This document shows positions 57,137-64,000 of a stretch of DNA of 64,000 nucleotides, piece after piece. The notes beneath the pieces were generated by a model that was not told where the DNA came from, made no database searches, and saw nothing but the letters and a program-made list of their open reading frames with translations. A program made the position numbers and the translations under genes. The DNA is taken from contig JAAYFI010000065.1 in the NCBI GenBank assembly GCA_012728315.1, positions 1 to 64,000 of the forward strand, given 5' to 3'. This DNA is from Gammaproteobacteria bacterium (GTDB taxonomy: Bacteria > Pseudomonadota > Gammaproteobacteria > Pseudomonadales > Pseudomonadaceae). Position 1 is the first letter of the stretch. The number at the start of each line of letters is the position of its first letter.

Positions 57137-58744
57137 ATGCGGTTTATACGTTATACACTCTTTGCTGCTGCTATTGCGGGCAGCGCAGTTACACTATTGT
57201 TAGCCCTCAGCAACCCGTGGTGGCTGTTGCCGAGCGCGCTGTTTATCGCTTTAACTGCTGTAGGTGTCATGGATCTGCGCCAGACCCACTCTACTTTACG
57301 GCGCAACTACCCCATTGCCGCGCATATTCGTTTTATCTTTGAAAAAATCCGCCCTATGCTGCGCCAATATATTGTTGAAGCCGACGATGATGAAGTGCCC
57401 TTTTCCCATGATCAACGCGCCTTAGTCTATCAACGCTCGAAATCTGCGCTGGAAACCCGCGCTTTTGGCACAGAACAAAATGTCTACGGCACGCGCTACG
57501 AATGGATTAACCACTCAATCAGCCCCTCTAAAATCACCTCAGATGACTTTCGCATAAGCATCGGCGGGCCCGACTGTAAACAGCCTTATTCAGCGAGCAT
57601 TTTTAATATTTCCGCAATGAGTTTTGGCTCGCTTTCTCCCAATGCCATTCGCGCGTTAAACAAGGGCGCGCAACTGGGTCGCTTCTATCACGACACCGGG
57701 GAGGGCTCAATTTCCAGCTATCATCGTGAGCACGCTGGCGACATGGTCTGGGAATTAGGCTCAGGCTACTTTGGCGCACGCAATGATGATGGCACCTTCA
57801 GCCCTGAACGTTTTGCCGAGCGCGCCAGCTTAGCTCAAGTAAAAATGATTGAGCTCAAACTGTCACAGGGGGCTAAACCGGGGCATGGCGGCATGCTGCC
57901 TGGGGCCAAAGTGAATGCTGAAATTGCCCGCACCCGTGGCGTTCCCCAAGGTCAGGACTGCATTTCACCTGCCTCCCACTCGGCTTTTTCCACACCCGAA
58001 GAACTCTTACAGTTTATTGCGCAACTGCGTGATTTATCAGGCGGGAAGCCGACTGGCTTTAAATTAGCCATTGGTCATCCATGGGAATGGTTTGCTATTG
58101 CTAAAGCCATGCTGAGCACCGGCATCACCCCTGATTTTATTGTGGTCGATGGCGCCGAAGGCGGCACTGGCGCGGCTCCCTTAGAGTTTGCCGATCACAT
58201 TGGCACTCCGATGCGTGAAGGCTTAATGCTGGTTCACAACACTTTAGTGGGTCTGAATCTACGCGATAAAATTAAAATCGGTGCAGCCGGTAAAATCATT
58301 ACCGCCTTTGATATCGCTCGCACCCTTGCACTCGGCGCTGACTGGTGTAACTCTGCCCGCGGCTTTATGTTTGCACTGGGCTGTATTCAGTCACAGGTTT
58401 GTCATACTGACCGCTGTCCAACAGGCATTGCCACTCAAGATCCACAACGTTGGCAAGGTCTTAATGTGCCGGATAAGGCCAGTCGTGTGCATCACTTCCA
58501 CGCACGCACTGTAGCTACTTTGCGTGAATTATTAGAAGCCGCTGGCTTGCAACATCCAAGCGAACTCGGTCCTGAGCATATTATGCGTCGTGTTTCACCA
58601 ACGCTGGTGCGTTCACTTTCAACCTTGCACCCTTATTTGGCAGCGGGTGCTTTACTCAATCCAGAACAGCTACCCGAGCATATTGTCTTCCAGCGCTTCT
58701 GGCCGGCAGCACGTGCAGATAGTTTTGCTTTGTTTAAGTCGTAA
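57137..58744 (+). CDS. Glutamate-synthase-like FMN/Fe-S protein
   Basis: A 535-residue protein of the FMN-binding glutamate-synthase family. It has two N-terminal membrane helices (about 5-48), then the GltB-type barrel: FNISAMSFGSLSPNAIRALN, GAKPGHGGMLPGAKVNAEIA, VDGAEGGTGAAPLEFADHIG and IGAAGKIITAFDIA. The cluster-binding CIQSQVCHTDRCPTGIATQD follows. It lacks the glutaminase domain, so it does not make glutamate in the usual way and its substrate is unknown. The start at 57137 has GGAG 6 bases upstream. It ends at a bidirectional terminator. Confidence 0.9.
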   Translation: MRFIRYTLFAAAIAGSAVTLLLALSNPWWLLPSALFIALTAVGVMDLRQTHSTLRRNYPIAAHIRFIFEKIRPMLRQYIVEADDDEVPFSHDQRALVYQRSKSALETRAFGTEQNVYGTRYEWINHSISPSKITSDDFRISIGGPDCKQPYSASIFNISAMSFGSLSPNAIRALNKGAQLGRFYHDTGEGSISSYHREHAGDMVWELGSGYFGARNDDGTFSPERFAERASLAQVKMIELKLSQGAKPGHGGMLPGAKVNAEIARTRGVPQGQDCISPASHSAFSTPEELLQFIAQLRDLSGGKPTGFKLAIGHPWEWFAIAKAMLSTGITPDFIVVDGAEGGTGAAPLEFADHIGTPMREGLMLVHNTLVGLNLRDKIKIGAAGKIITAFDIARTLALGADWCNSARGFMFALGCIQSQVCHTDRCPTGIATQDPQRWQGLNVPDKASRVHHFHARTVATLRELLEAAGLQHPSELGPEHIMRRVSPTLVRSLSTLHPYLAAGALLNPEQLPEHIVFQRFWPAARADSFALFKS

Positions 58745-58746
58745 AT

Positions 58747-58778
58747 AAAAACGGCCTCATGCACTAACGAGGCCGTTT
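58747..58778. terminator. Bidirectional terminator between the GltB-like gene and cheR
   Basis: AAACGGCCTC and GAGGCCGTTT pair across a ten-base loop. The T run is better on the minus strand (TTTTTATTTAC), so it mainly serves cheR, whose stop is 6 bases away. Confidence 0.85.
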
Positions 58779-58783
58779 CCATC

Positions 58784-59608
58784 TCACTTAGCTTGGTAAA
58801 TAATGCCGGGGCTGCATTGCACCATGCTGTACAACTCTGGCAAACCATTGAGCGCTTCGGACGCGCCTAAAAACAAATAACCGCCAGGTTTTAGCGTGGC
58901 ATGAATACGCGTTAAAATATCTTTCTTGGCTTCAGCTGAAAAATAAATTAAGACATTTCGGCAAAATACCACATCAAACTTACCGAGGCCTGCATAACTG
59001 TCCAGTAAGTTTAATGCCCGAAACTCAACACGATTTTTAATCATCGGCTTAACCGCCCAACGGCCTTCCGGTGTCTTATCAAAGTAGCGCTGTAAACGCT
59101 CACTGGATAAGCCGCGCGCCATCGCCAAGCTGTCATACTCCGCCACTTTACAGGCTTGCAACATAGAAGGTGATAGATCTGTAGCAACAATTTGGGCGCT
59201 GATCTTTTGGCCTAAATTGGCGCGTTCGTACTCATCCAACGTCATTGCTAACGAGTACGGCTCTTGCCCAGAAGAACAGGCTGCTGACCAAATTCGCAAA
59301 CGCGGATTTAATTGCTTATGCAGCAGCTCCGGCAGCACTTTATTTTTCATCACTTCAAACGGATAAGTGTCACGGAACCACAGTGTCTCATTGGTCGTCA
59401 TGGCATCAATGACCTGCTCTTGCAACGCACCGCGTGGCTGAGCTTGAATGCGTGCCATCAGTTCAGTTAAGGACTTAATACCATGCTCATCTTGCAGCTT
59501 TTTTAAGCGACTACTCACCAAATACTGCTTATTATCGCCTAAAACAATGCCTGATTTATCCTCAAGAAACTGCCTGAAAATATTAAACTCAGATTGTGAG
59601 AATGACAC
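58784..59608 (-). CDS. cheR: Chemotaxis protein methyltransferase CheR
   Basis: A 274-residue CheR. The N-terminal helical domain has FNIFRQFLEDKSGIVLGDNK and TNETLWFRDTYPFEVM. The SAM-binding domain has IWSAACSSGQEPYSLAMTL, IVATDLSPSMLQACK, VVFCRNVLIYFS and PGGYLFLGASEALNGL. It methylates glutamates on chemoreceptors using SAM. It is co-directional with cheV (66 bases between them) and opposite the flgA operon, the same layout as in P. aeruginosa. Confidence 0.95.
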   Translation of the reverse strand: MSFSQSEFNIFRQFLEDKSGIVLGDNKQYLVSSRLKKLQDEHGIKSLTELMARIQAQPRGALQEQVIDAMTTNETLWFRDTYPFEVMKNKVLPELLHKQLNPRLRIWSAACSSGQEPYSLAMTLDEYERANLGQKISAQIVATDLSPSMLQACKVAEYDSLAMARGLSSERLQRYFDKTPEGRWAVKPMIKNRVEFRALNLLDSYAGLGKFDVVFCRNVLIYFSAEAKKDILTRIHATLKPGGYLFLGASEALNGLPELYSMVQCSPGIIYQAK

Positions 59609-59674
59609 ATTGACCGCCTTGTATATAAATAGCGCTTAAAAATATATGAAGTATCGTACCTTAAAACGGGCTCA

Positions 59675-60607
59675 CTATAGCCCATCAACGTCTTTTATAC
59701 GCGCAACAACACAATCCACTAGATCATCCGGCCGAAACTTAGCTAAGAAGTCATCGGCGCCGACCTTTTCCACCATGGCTTTATTAAAAATCCCAGATAA
59801 CGATGTGTGCAACAAAATATGTAAGTCCTTCAAACGAGGCTCATTGCGTATTGCCGCCGTTAAGGTATAGCCATCCATCTCCGGCATCTCAATATCAGAG
59901 ATCATCATCAAAAACTCTTCAGCTGGATTTTGCCCAACCTCCAGCATGGCATGCAAATAATTATAGGCTGCACGCCCATCATTTAATGCCACGACCTCGA
60001 CACCCACTTCTTGCAAGCAGCGCAGCACCTGCTTACGTGCAACACTGGAATCATCCACGATCAGGATTTTTTTATTTAAAGCACTGATACGTACTTGCTC
60101 GGTTAAAGAGTCCGTGGAGATATTTTCAGAACTAGGTGCAACCTCAGCCAGTACTTTCTCTACATCAATCACTTCAACCAACTGCTCATCGACACGAGTA
60201 ACAGCCGTTAGATAATGATCTCGTCCTGTACCCTGCGGTGGCGGGTGAATTTCTTCCCAATTTAAATTAACAATGCGCTCGACAGCGCTGACCAAAAAAC
60301 CCTGCTCTTTGGTATTGTATTCGGTAATAATCACAAAGCCGGTATTTGCATGTTTAAGTTCTTTACCCTCAGTCGCTAATGCAAGATCCATAACTGGGAG
60401 CGTACGGCCGCGCACACTGGCGACACCGCGCACAATGGGATTGGATTTAGGCAGTACCGTTAAACTCGGGCACTGCAGGACCTCACGAACCTTAAAGACA
60501 TTAATGCCATACAGTTGCGGACCATTCAGTCTAAACAACAACAATTCTAAACGGTTTTGTCCCACTAGTTGGGTTCGCTGGTTTACTGAATCCAAAACAC
60601 TGGCCAT
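59675..60607 (-). CDS. cheV: Chemotaxis coupling protein CheV
   Basis: A 310-residue fusion of a CheW-like domain (about 20-165; LLLFRLNGPQLYGINVFKVR, RGVASVRGRTLPVMDL) and a response-regulator receiver domain (about 180-305; ILIVDDSSVARKQVLR, with the phospho-acceptor Asp in MMISDIEMPEMDGY and the conserved HTSLSG and Lys-containing FLAKFRPDDL). It couples receptors to CheA and adapts by phosphorylation. Divergent from flgA. Confidence 0.96.
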   Translation of the reverse strand: MASVLDSVNQRTQLVGQNRLELLLFRLNGPQLYGINVFKVREVLQCPSLTVLPKSNPIVRGVASVRGRTLPVMDLALATEGKELKHANTGFVIITEYNTKEQGFLVSAVERIVNLNWEEIHPPPQGTGRDHYLTAVTRVDEQLVEVIDVEKVLAEVAPSSENISTDSLTEQVRISALNKKILIVDDSSVARKQVLRCLQEVGVEVVALNDGRAAYNYLHAMLEVGQNPAEEFLMMISDIEMPEMDGYTLTAAIRNEPRLKDLHILLHTSLSGIFNKAMVEKVGADDFLAKFRPDDLVDCVVARIKDVDGL

Positions 60608-60656
60608 ACTCAGGCTCCTAACATTTATTACACTTCAACCCATTTAAAACAAAACC

Positions 60657-60672
60657 AGGCATATTTATTGCT
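60657..60672 (+). promoter_or_regulatory. Sigma-54 promoter of flgA
   Basis: AGGCATATTTATTGCT has the invariant GG and GC pairs separated by 10 bases (60658-60659 and 60670-60671), matching TGGCAC-N5-TTGCW loosely at -24/-12. RpoN/FleQ control of flgA is known in Pseudomonas. Transcription would start near 60683, which favours the ATG at 60718 over the one at 60685. Confidence 0.65.
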
Positions 60673-60717
60673 TATGATCAGTTTATGCAATTACTTAAGA
60701 CATTTTATTGGCGCAGC

Positions 60718-61440
60718 ATGAAAATCCCACACTTTTTCAGTAAAGCAGTTTGCCTGTGCCTACTCACAATCATGAGCTCGGGCGCATACGCCGAAAGCAT
60801 CCAACAACAGATTATCGACAGCAGCCAAGCTTTTCTTGAGCAAATCACCCAGCAATATTTAGCTGATAACGCCATCAGTGGCCGGCATAGCGTAAAAATT
60901 GGCCGCCTCGACCCTCGTTTACGCCTACCTTTTTGCGCAATACCTTTACAGACCAGCCTAGAAAGCCCTGCACAACCCATTGGCCGGGTCACTTTGCGTG
61001 TGCGCTGTGATAGTAACGCACCTTGGACTATTTTTGTCCCCGGTCAAGCTAATCTATACAGAGAGGTTGCAGTCTCGCTACGCTCCCTCGCTCGCAATAG
61101 CGTCGTACAAGCCAGCGATGTACAGTTGGCCGAGCGTGATGTTAGCAGCCTCAGACAAGGTTATATGCTCAGTCTTGACAATGTTATTGGGCAAAAGCTT
61201 ACTCGACCCATCCAGCCTAACCAAATCATTTCGGCAAACTATTTAAAAGCCGCAGCCGCCATCAACAAAGGCGATGAAGTGGTGATTAGCGCGCGCGGCA
61301 GCTCAATGTCTGTGCGCATGCCGGGAGTTGCACTGGAAGAAGGTGCAATCGGGCAACAAATCCGAGTCCGCAACACGCGCTCGCAGCGTATTGTCCATGC
61401 ACGAGTCACCGCACCCGGCCAAGTTGAGGTAGCAATGTGA
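60718..61440 (+). CDS. flgA: Flagellar P-ring assembly chaperone FlgA
   Basis: A 240-residue periplasmic chaperone for the flagellar P ring. The signal peptide is [20 protein letters not shown], cleaved near AYA. A SAF-type domain in the C-terminal half shows [40 protein letters not shown] and the final [12 protein letters not shown]-like [30 protein letters not shown] and [11 protein letters not shown]. The start was set at 60718 because the sigma-54 promoter just upstream leaves no leader for the earlier ATG. It is followed by flgM and flgN. Confidence 0.92.
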   Translation: MKIPHFFSKAVCLCLLTIMSSGAYAESIQQQIIDSSQAFLEQITQQYLADNAISGRHSVKIGRLDPRLRLPFCAIPLQTSLESPAQPIGRVTLRVRCDSNAPWTIFVPGQANLYREVAVSLRSLARNSVVQASDVQLAERDVSSLRQGYMLSLDNVIGQKLTRPIQPNQIISANYLKAAAAINKGDEVVISARGSSMSVRMPGVALEEGAIGQQIRVRNTRSQRIVHARVTAPGQVEVAM

Positions 61441-61536
61441 GGCACGCTACAGTAAAGTACAGGCTCAGAAAAACGCACTCAGATTGGCACATAGCCTGCA
61501 TAAAACAGCAGCTGTTAACATCGATACAATTAGCGC

Positions 61537-61563
61537 TAAAGTTTCCTCAGCGATGGCCGATGA
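61537..61563 (+). promoter_or_regulatory. Sigma-28 (FliA) promoter of flgMN
   Basis: TAAAGTTT, an 11-base spacer and GCCGATGA match the flagellar sigma-28 consensus (TAAAGTTT-N11-GCCGATAA) at all but one position. It sits 40 bases before the flgM ATG. Confidence 0.9.
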
Positions 61564-61603
61564 CTTGGCAAGCGTTCCAATACTGTATTTGAGGTTTACT
61601 ATC

Positions 61604-61936
61604 ATGGCTATCGACTTTAACCGCCCAAACGGCAACACAGGACTGCATAAGCCTGCAACTCAGAGCTTAAAAAGCAGCCTAGCAGACACGCCTACAACTG
61701 GCGCAGCCAAGCAAAGCTCTATTGAGCAAACGGCCACATCGCGAATGTCAGGCGAGCCTGTGCAACTGAGCAACGATGCACGCCAACTGCAAAGCGTATC
61801 TGAAAAAATCGCCAATTTACCCAGCGTCAACTCTGAAAAAGTAGCGCAACTCAAGCAAGCCATCGCTGACGGCAGCTATCAAGTCGATAGCGAGCGCGTT
61901 GCCAGCAAACTACTTGATTTAGAAGCGCAGCTCTAA
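61604..61936 (+). CDS. flgM: Anti-sigma-28 factor FlgM
   Basis: A 110-residue FlgM. The N-terminal half is polar and probably disordered ([20 protein letters not shown]). The C-terminal half has the sigma-binding helices [40 protein letters not shown] and [13 protein letters not shown]. It holds FliA inactive until exported through the finished hook-basal body. The start at 61604 has GAGG upstream, and the longer frame would overlap the sigma-28 promoter. Confidence 0.93.
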   Translation: MAIDFNRPNGNTGLHKPATQSLKSSLADTPTTGAAKQSSIEQTATSRMSGEPVQLSNDARQLQSVSEKIANLPSVNSEKVAQLKQAIADGSYQVDSERVASKLLDLEAQL

Positions 61937-61974
61937 CGCCCTACAGCCACATTTGACAGTAGACCAACGCCCTT

Positions 61975-62442
61975 ATGACCGATCAGCGCATACTCGAACT
62001 CTTGCTCAGCGATATTGACACAGCCCAGCAGCTCCTCGACATTCTTGAGCAGGAGTTTAGCGCATTAAGTGAGCGCGACCTTAATACGTTACAAGCGCTT
62101 CTAGCGCAAAAGCAGCCAGCTTTGCGTCTTCTTGAGCAACACAGCACAGAACGCAGCCAATTGTTATTACAGCACAATATGACAGCAGACCAACAAGGCC
62201 TGACACATTTTGCTGCTCAATCTGCCTTAGGCGCGCAGCTACTTGATCACAGCGCCACGCTCAACACGCTGATTGAACAGTGCCAACACGCCAATATGCG
62301 TAACGGTCGCTTAATTCGCAGCAATCAAATCAGCGTCAACAGCATGCTTAATATCATTCGTGGCACAGACGCACCCACGCTATACGACAACAAAGGCAAT
62401 GCAGCCAGCAGCCACAAACAACGCCCCTTCAGCCAAGCTTAG
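61975..62442 (+). CDS. flgN: Flagellar export chaperone FlgN
   Basis: A 155-residue helical, glutamine- and leucine-rich protein (LLSDIDTAQQLLDILEQEFS, LNTLQALLAQKQPALRLLEQ) with the FlgN pattern, ending in NARNGRLIRSNQ-like NMRNGRLIRSNQISVNSMLN. It escorts hook-associated proteins FlgK and FlgL to the export gate. It lies 38 bases after flgM, in the usual flgM-flgN pair, and is likely driven by the same sigma-28 promoter. Confidence 0.9.
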   Translation: MTDQRILELLLSDIDTAQQLLDILEQEFSALSERDLNTLQALLAQKQPALRLLEQHSTERSQLLLQHNMTADQQGLTHFAAQSALGAQLLDHSATLNTLIEQCQHANMRNGRLIRSNQISVNSMLNIIRGTDAPTLYDNKGNAASSHKQRPFSQA

Positions 62443-62537
62443 GCGTTAAACACCTCTGTCAAACAACAATTACTGCTATACTGCCGCTCGCAAACCACTC
62501 CTAAACGGCAAAGCAAGAATAAGGGATAATACCGACA

Positions 62538-63281
62538 GTGTCTGACTTGTTTTCTGAAGGCAACGATTCGCAGCAACCCCAGCGCCTCACCTCCCCCATA
62601 GAGATCAGCAGCCACCTGCGCGCACTGATGCAAAACCGCGACCCTCTGGAAATACGTTTTGCTGATCGCCAGCAAGTCTATCAAAGCTATATTGTGTATG
62701 TAGATCGCGACAATAACCGTATAGCCCTTGATGAACTGATTCCCAATGACGGCGAACGCCATCTACTCACTGGCGAAGCCTTTAGCGTTGTATCTTACCG
62801 GGACGGCGTGCGCATTGCTTGGTCACACAATCAGCCAGCCTTAGCTGATTTACTCGATGAGGCGCCTTGCTACTGGCTGAGCTTACCCCAGCAAATCAGC
62901 TACCACCAACGCCGTAACGCTTTTCGCGCAGACACCCTGCCCGAACAATCACTGACTGTACAAATCGGCAGCGCCAAGCTTAGCGAGCCCGTACAAGCGC
63001 GCCTACTTGATATATCAGCAACAGGCTGCAAAGTACATATTAAAGACACAGGCGCACAACTACTACCTGGCCAGCTCTACGAAGCGTTCGCAATTCATTT
63101 ACCCAGCAACACCATTACGCTAAGCGCAGAACTGCGTCATATACAAACGGATGAAAAGACTGGACTCAGCCAAGCAGGCTTTAAATTTCATCAACTCAGC
63201 GGCGCAGCACAGCGCACCATTGAGCGCTTTGTCTATCAACTGCAGCGTGAAGCGCGTCGCAGCGATGACGCGCTGTTTTAA
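62538..63281 (+). CDS. ycgR: Flagellar brake protein YcgR
   Basis: A 247-residue YcgR. The N-terminal YcgR domain (about 15-115; PIEISSHLRALMQNRDPLEI) leads into a PilZ domain (about 118-240) with the c-di-GMP-binding residues in YHQRRNAFRAD (RxxxR) and LLDISATGCKVHI (DxSxxG). When bound to c-di-GMP it slows flagellar rotation. Translation starts at GTG 62538. It lies downstream of flgN, completing the flgA-flgM-flgN-ycgR order. Confidence 0.94.
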   Translation: MSDLFSEGNDSQQPQRLTSPIEISSHLRALMQNRDPLEIRFADRQQVYQSYIVYVDRDNNRIALDELIPNDGERHLLTGEAFSVVSYRDGVRIAWSHNQPALADLLDEAPCYWLSLPQQISYHQRRNAFRADTLPEQSLTVQIGSAKLSEPVQARLLDISATGCKVHIKDTGAQLLPGQLYEAFAIHLPSNTITLSAELRHIQTDEKTGLSQAGFKFHQLSGAAQRTIERFVYQLQREARRSDDALF

Positions 63282-63340
63282 GCACTACAGGGCGATCCAA
63301 CAGCACAACCCACATACATCGACACGCCAATAACAGGCAC

Positions 63341-63369
63341 AAAAAACCAGCACTTAGGCTGGTTTTTTT
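63341..63369. terminator. Terminator between ycgR and the tRNA cluster
   Basis: AAACCAGC and GCTGGTTT form a stem with flanking A and T runs. It ends ycgR on the plus strand and can also end the minus-strand tRNA transcript 23 bases away. Confidence 0.85.
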
Positions 63370-63391
63370 GACTTAAGATCATGTCTTAATA

Positions 63392-63467
63392 TGGCGTCCC
63401 CTAGGGGACTCGAACCCCTGTTACCGCCGTGAAAGGGCGGTGTCCTAGGCCACTAGACGAAGGGGAC
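63392..63467 (-). tRNA. tRNA-Glu (anticodon TTC), copy 2
   Basis: 76 bases, identical in sequence to the copies at 12089 and 63618. Anticodon loop CTTTCAC and encoded CCA. It is the last gene of the tRNA-Ala-Glu-Glu transcript, 150 bases after copy 3. Confidence 0.97.
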
Positions 63468-63617
63468 AAAACCTTCGAAACAAGCACTCTTATGTACCTG
63501 TTAGTGTATTTTAGCTAAACGATTTTTGCCGCTGCTACTGATCGATGTAACACTTGATTCACTGCACACTAAATTACTTTAGCGGTGTTACATATCAAAG
63601 TTATAGCTCTGAGAATA

Positions 63618-63693
63618 TGGCGTCCCCTAGGGGACTCGAACCCCTGTTACCGCCGTGAAAGGGCGGTGTCCTAGGCCACTAGACGAAGGGGAC
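63618..63693 (-). tRNA. tRNA-Glu (anticodon TTC), copy 3
   Basis: 76 bases, identical to the other two copies, including the short AATATGG sequence beyond its 3' end, so it probably arose by recent duplication or is kept alike by gene conversion. Confidence 0.97.
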
Positions 63694-63751
63694 GAAACCT
63701 TCTAAAACATAACACATTCATGTTATGCCACTTTTCATATTATTGAAGAAG

Positions 63752-63827
<76 letters not shown>

Positions 63828-63845
63828 ATTTCGTGGACGGGGCGT

Positions 63846-63874
63846 AGAATAGGCGCAAAACCCTCGCATGTCAA
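63846..63874 (-). promoter_or_regulatory. Sigma-70 promoter of the tRNA-Ala-Glu-Glu cluster
   Basis: TTGACA and TATTCT on the minus strand, separated by exactly 17 bases, about 19 bases before tRNA-Ala. The GC-rich GCCCCGTCC after the -10 box resembles a stringent-control discriminator, as in many tRNA promoters. Confidence 0.85.
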
Positions 63875-63933
63875 CTTATTTTTCTAAGTTAATGATAGGT
63901 TTAGTAAAACCGCACCTGTCACACGCCTTACAA

Positions 63934-64000
63934 CTAACATTGCAGCGAGCCATACAGCTGGGCATACAGACCGTCTGCCGTCATCAATTCGTGATGGGAG
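63934..64000 (-). CDS. C-terminal end of an ABC transporter ATPase (partial)
   Basis: The last 21 codons of a gene entering from the right edge, ending TAG. The peptide SHHELMTADGLYAQLYGSL matches the usual end of fused ABC exporters (compare G-x-H-x-E-L-x-x-x-x-G-x-Y-x-x-L-Y). Too little remains to name the transporter. Confidence 0.55.
   Translation of the reverse strand, partial: SHHELMTADGLYAQLYGSLQC

Overview
This window is chromosomal DNA from a gammaproteobacterium of the Pseudomonadaceae. The gene order matches, from memory of Pseudomonas aeruginosa, several separate neighbourhoods: msrB-alaA-(PA2829-like)-htpX; etfBA facing ETF-QO; fur facing bamE with rnfH, ratA and smpB; and cheR-cheV facing flgA-flgM-flgN-ycgR. 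The base composition is close to half GC and codon use is AT-richer than in typical Pseudomonas, which suggests one of the low-GC relatives (Thiopseudomonas/Denitrificimonas type). That placement is inference. I found no transposase, integrase, phage gene or CRISPR array, so most of the window is ordinary core genome.

Left end (1-6.6 kb, mostly minus strand): the 5' genes of an N-type F1Fo ATPase operon (atpD, atpC, partial atpQ). Upstream lies a tight three-gene cassette encoding an ABC/SMC-like ATPase of the DUF3696 group, a PIN-fold nuclease and an Rnl2-like RNA ligase, then a NhaC/YuiF-like transporter and a small VF530 DNA-binding protein. The ATPase-nuclease-ligase cassette is the best candidate here for an undescribed system: an ATP-gated RNA-cutting enzyme encoded with its own RNA-sealing enzyme.

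6.7-12.2 kb: an arginine deiminase operon (exchanger-arcA-arcB-arcC) behind a perfect Anr/FNR box, then tRNA-Gly and tRNA-Glu. 12.2-20 kb: PA2817-like protein, DUF815 ATPase, msrB, alaA, htpX with a heat-shock-type promoter, a periplasmic binding protein, and etfBA. 20-31 kb: ETF-QO behind a PsrA-type operator, a sulfate-binding protein, a MalT-like regulator, fur/bamE/rnfH/ratA/smpB, small redox genes and trxB. 31-47 kb: cysZ, a Dyp peroxidase, a metallo-hydrolase, an OmpA lipoprotein, a small asparaginase-like protein, an esterase, an acyl-CoA synthetase, a cNMP-GGDEF protein, rhlB, a Gld-like ABC export trio and plsB.

47-64 kb: a yybP-ykoY manganese riboswitch ahead of a UPF0016 manganese exporter, a quinone oxidoreductase, the Prc protease, a structured intergenic stretch that may encode a small RNA, a Sel1/HTH trio, an FKBP isomerase, tcdA, rlmA, ypfJ, a glutamate-synthase-like flavoprotein, then the chemotaxis/flagellar block with visible sigma-54 and sigma-28 promoters. 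It closes with a tRNA-Ala-Glu-Glu cluster and the tail of an ABC transporter gene.

All calls rest on reading the sequence and on remembered family motifs. No database search was run. Where a start codon was moved inward from the longest frame, the reason is given.
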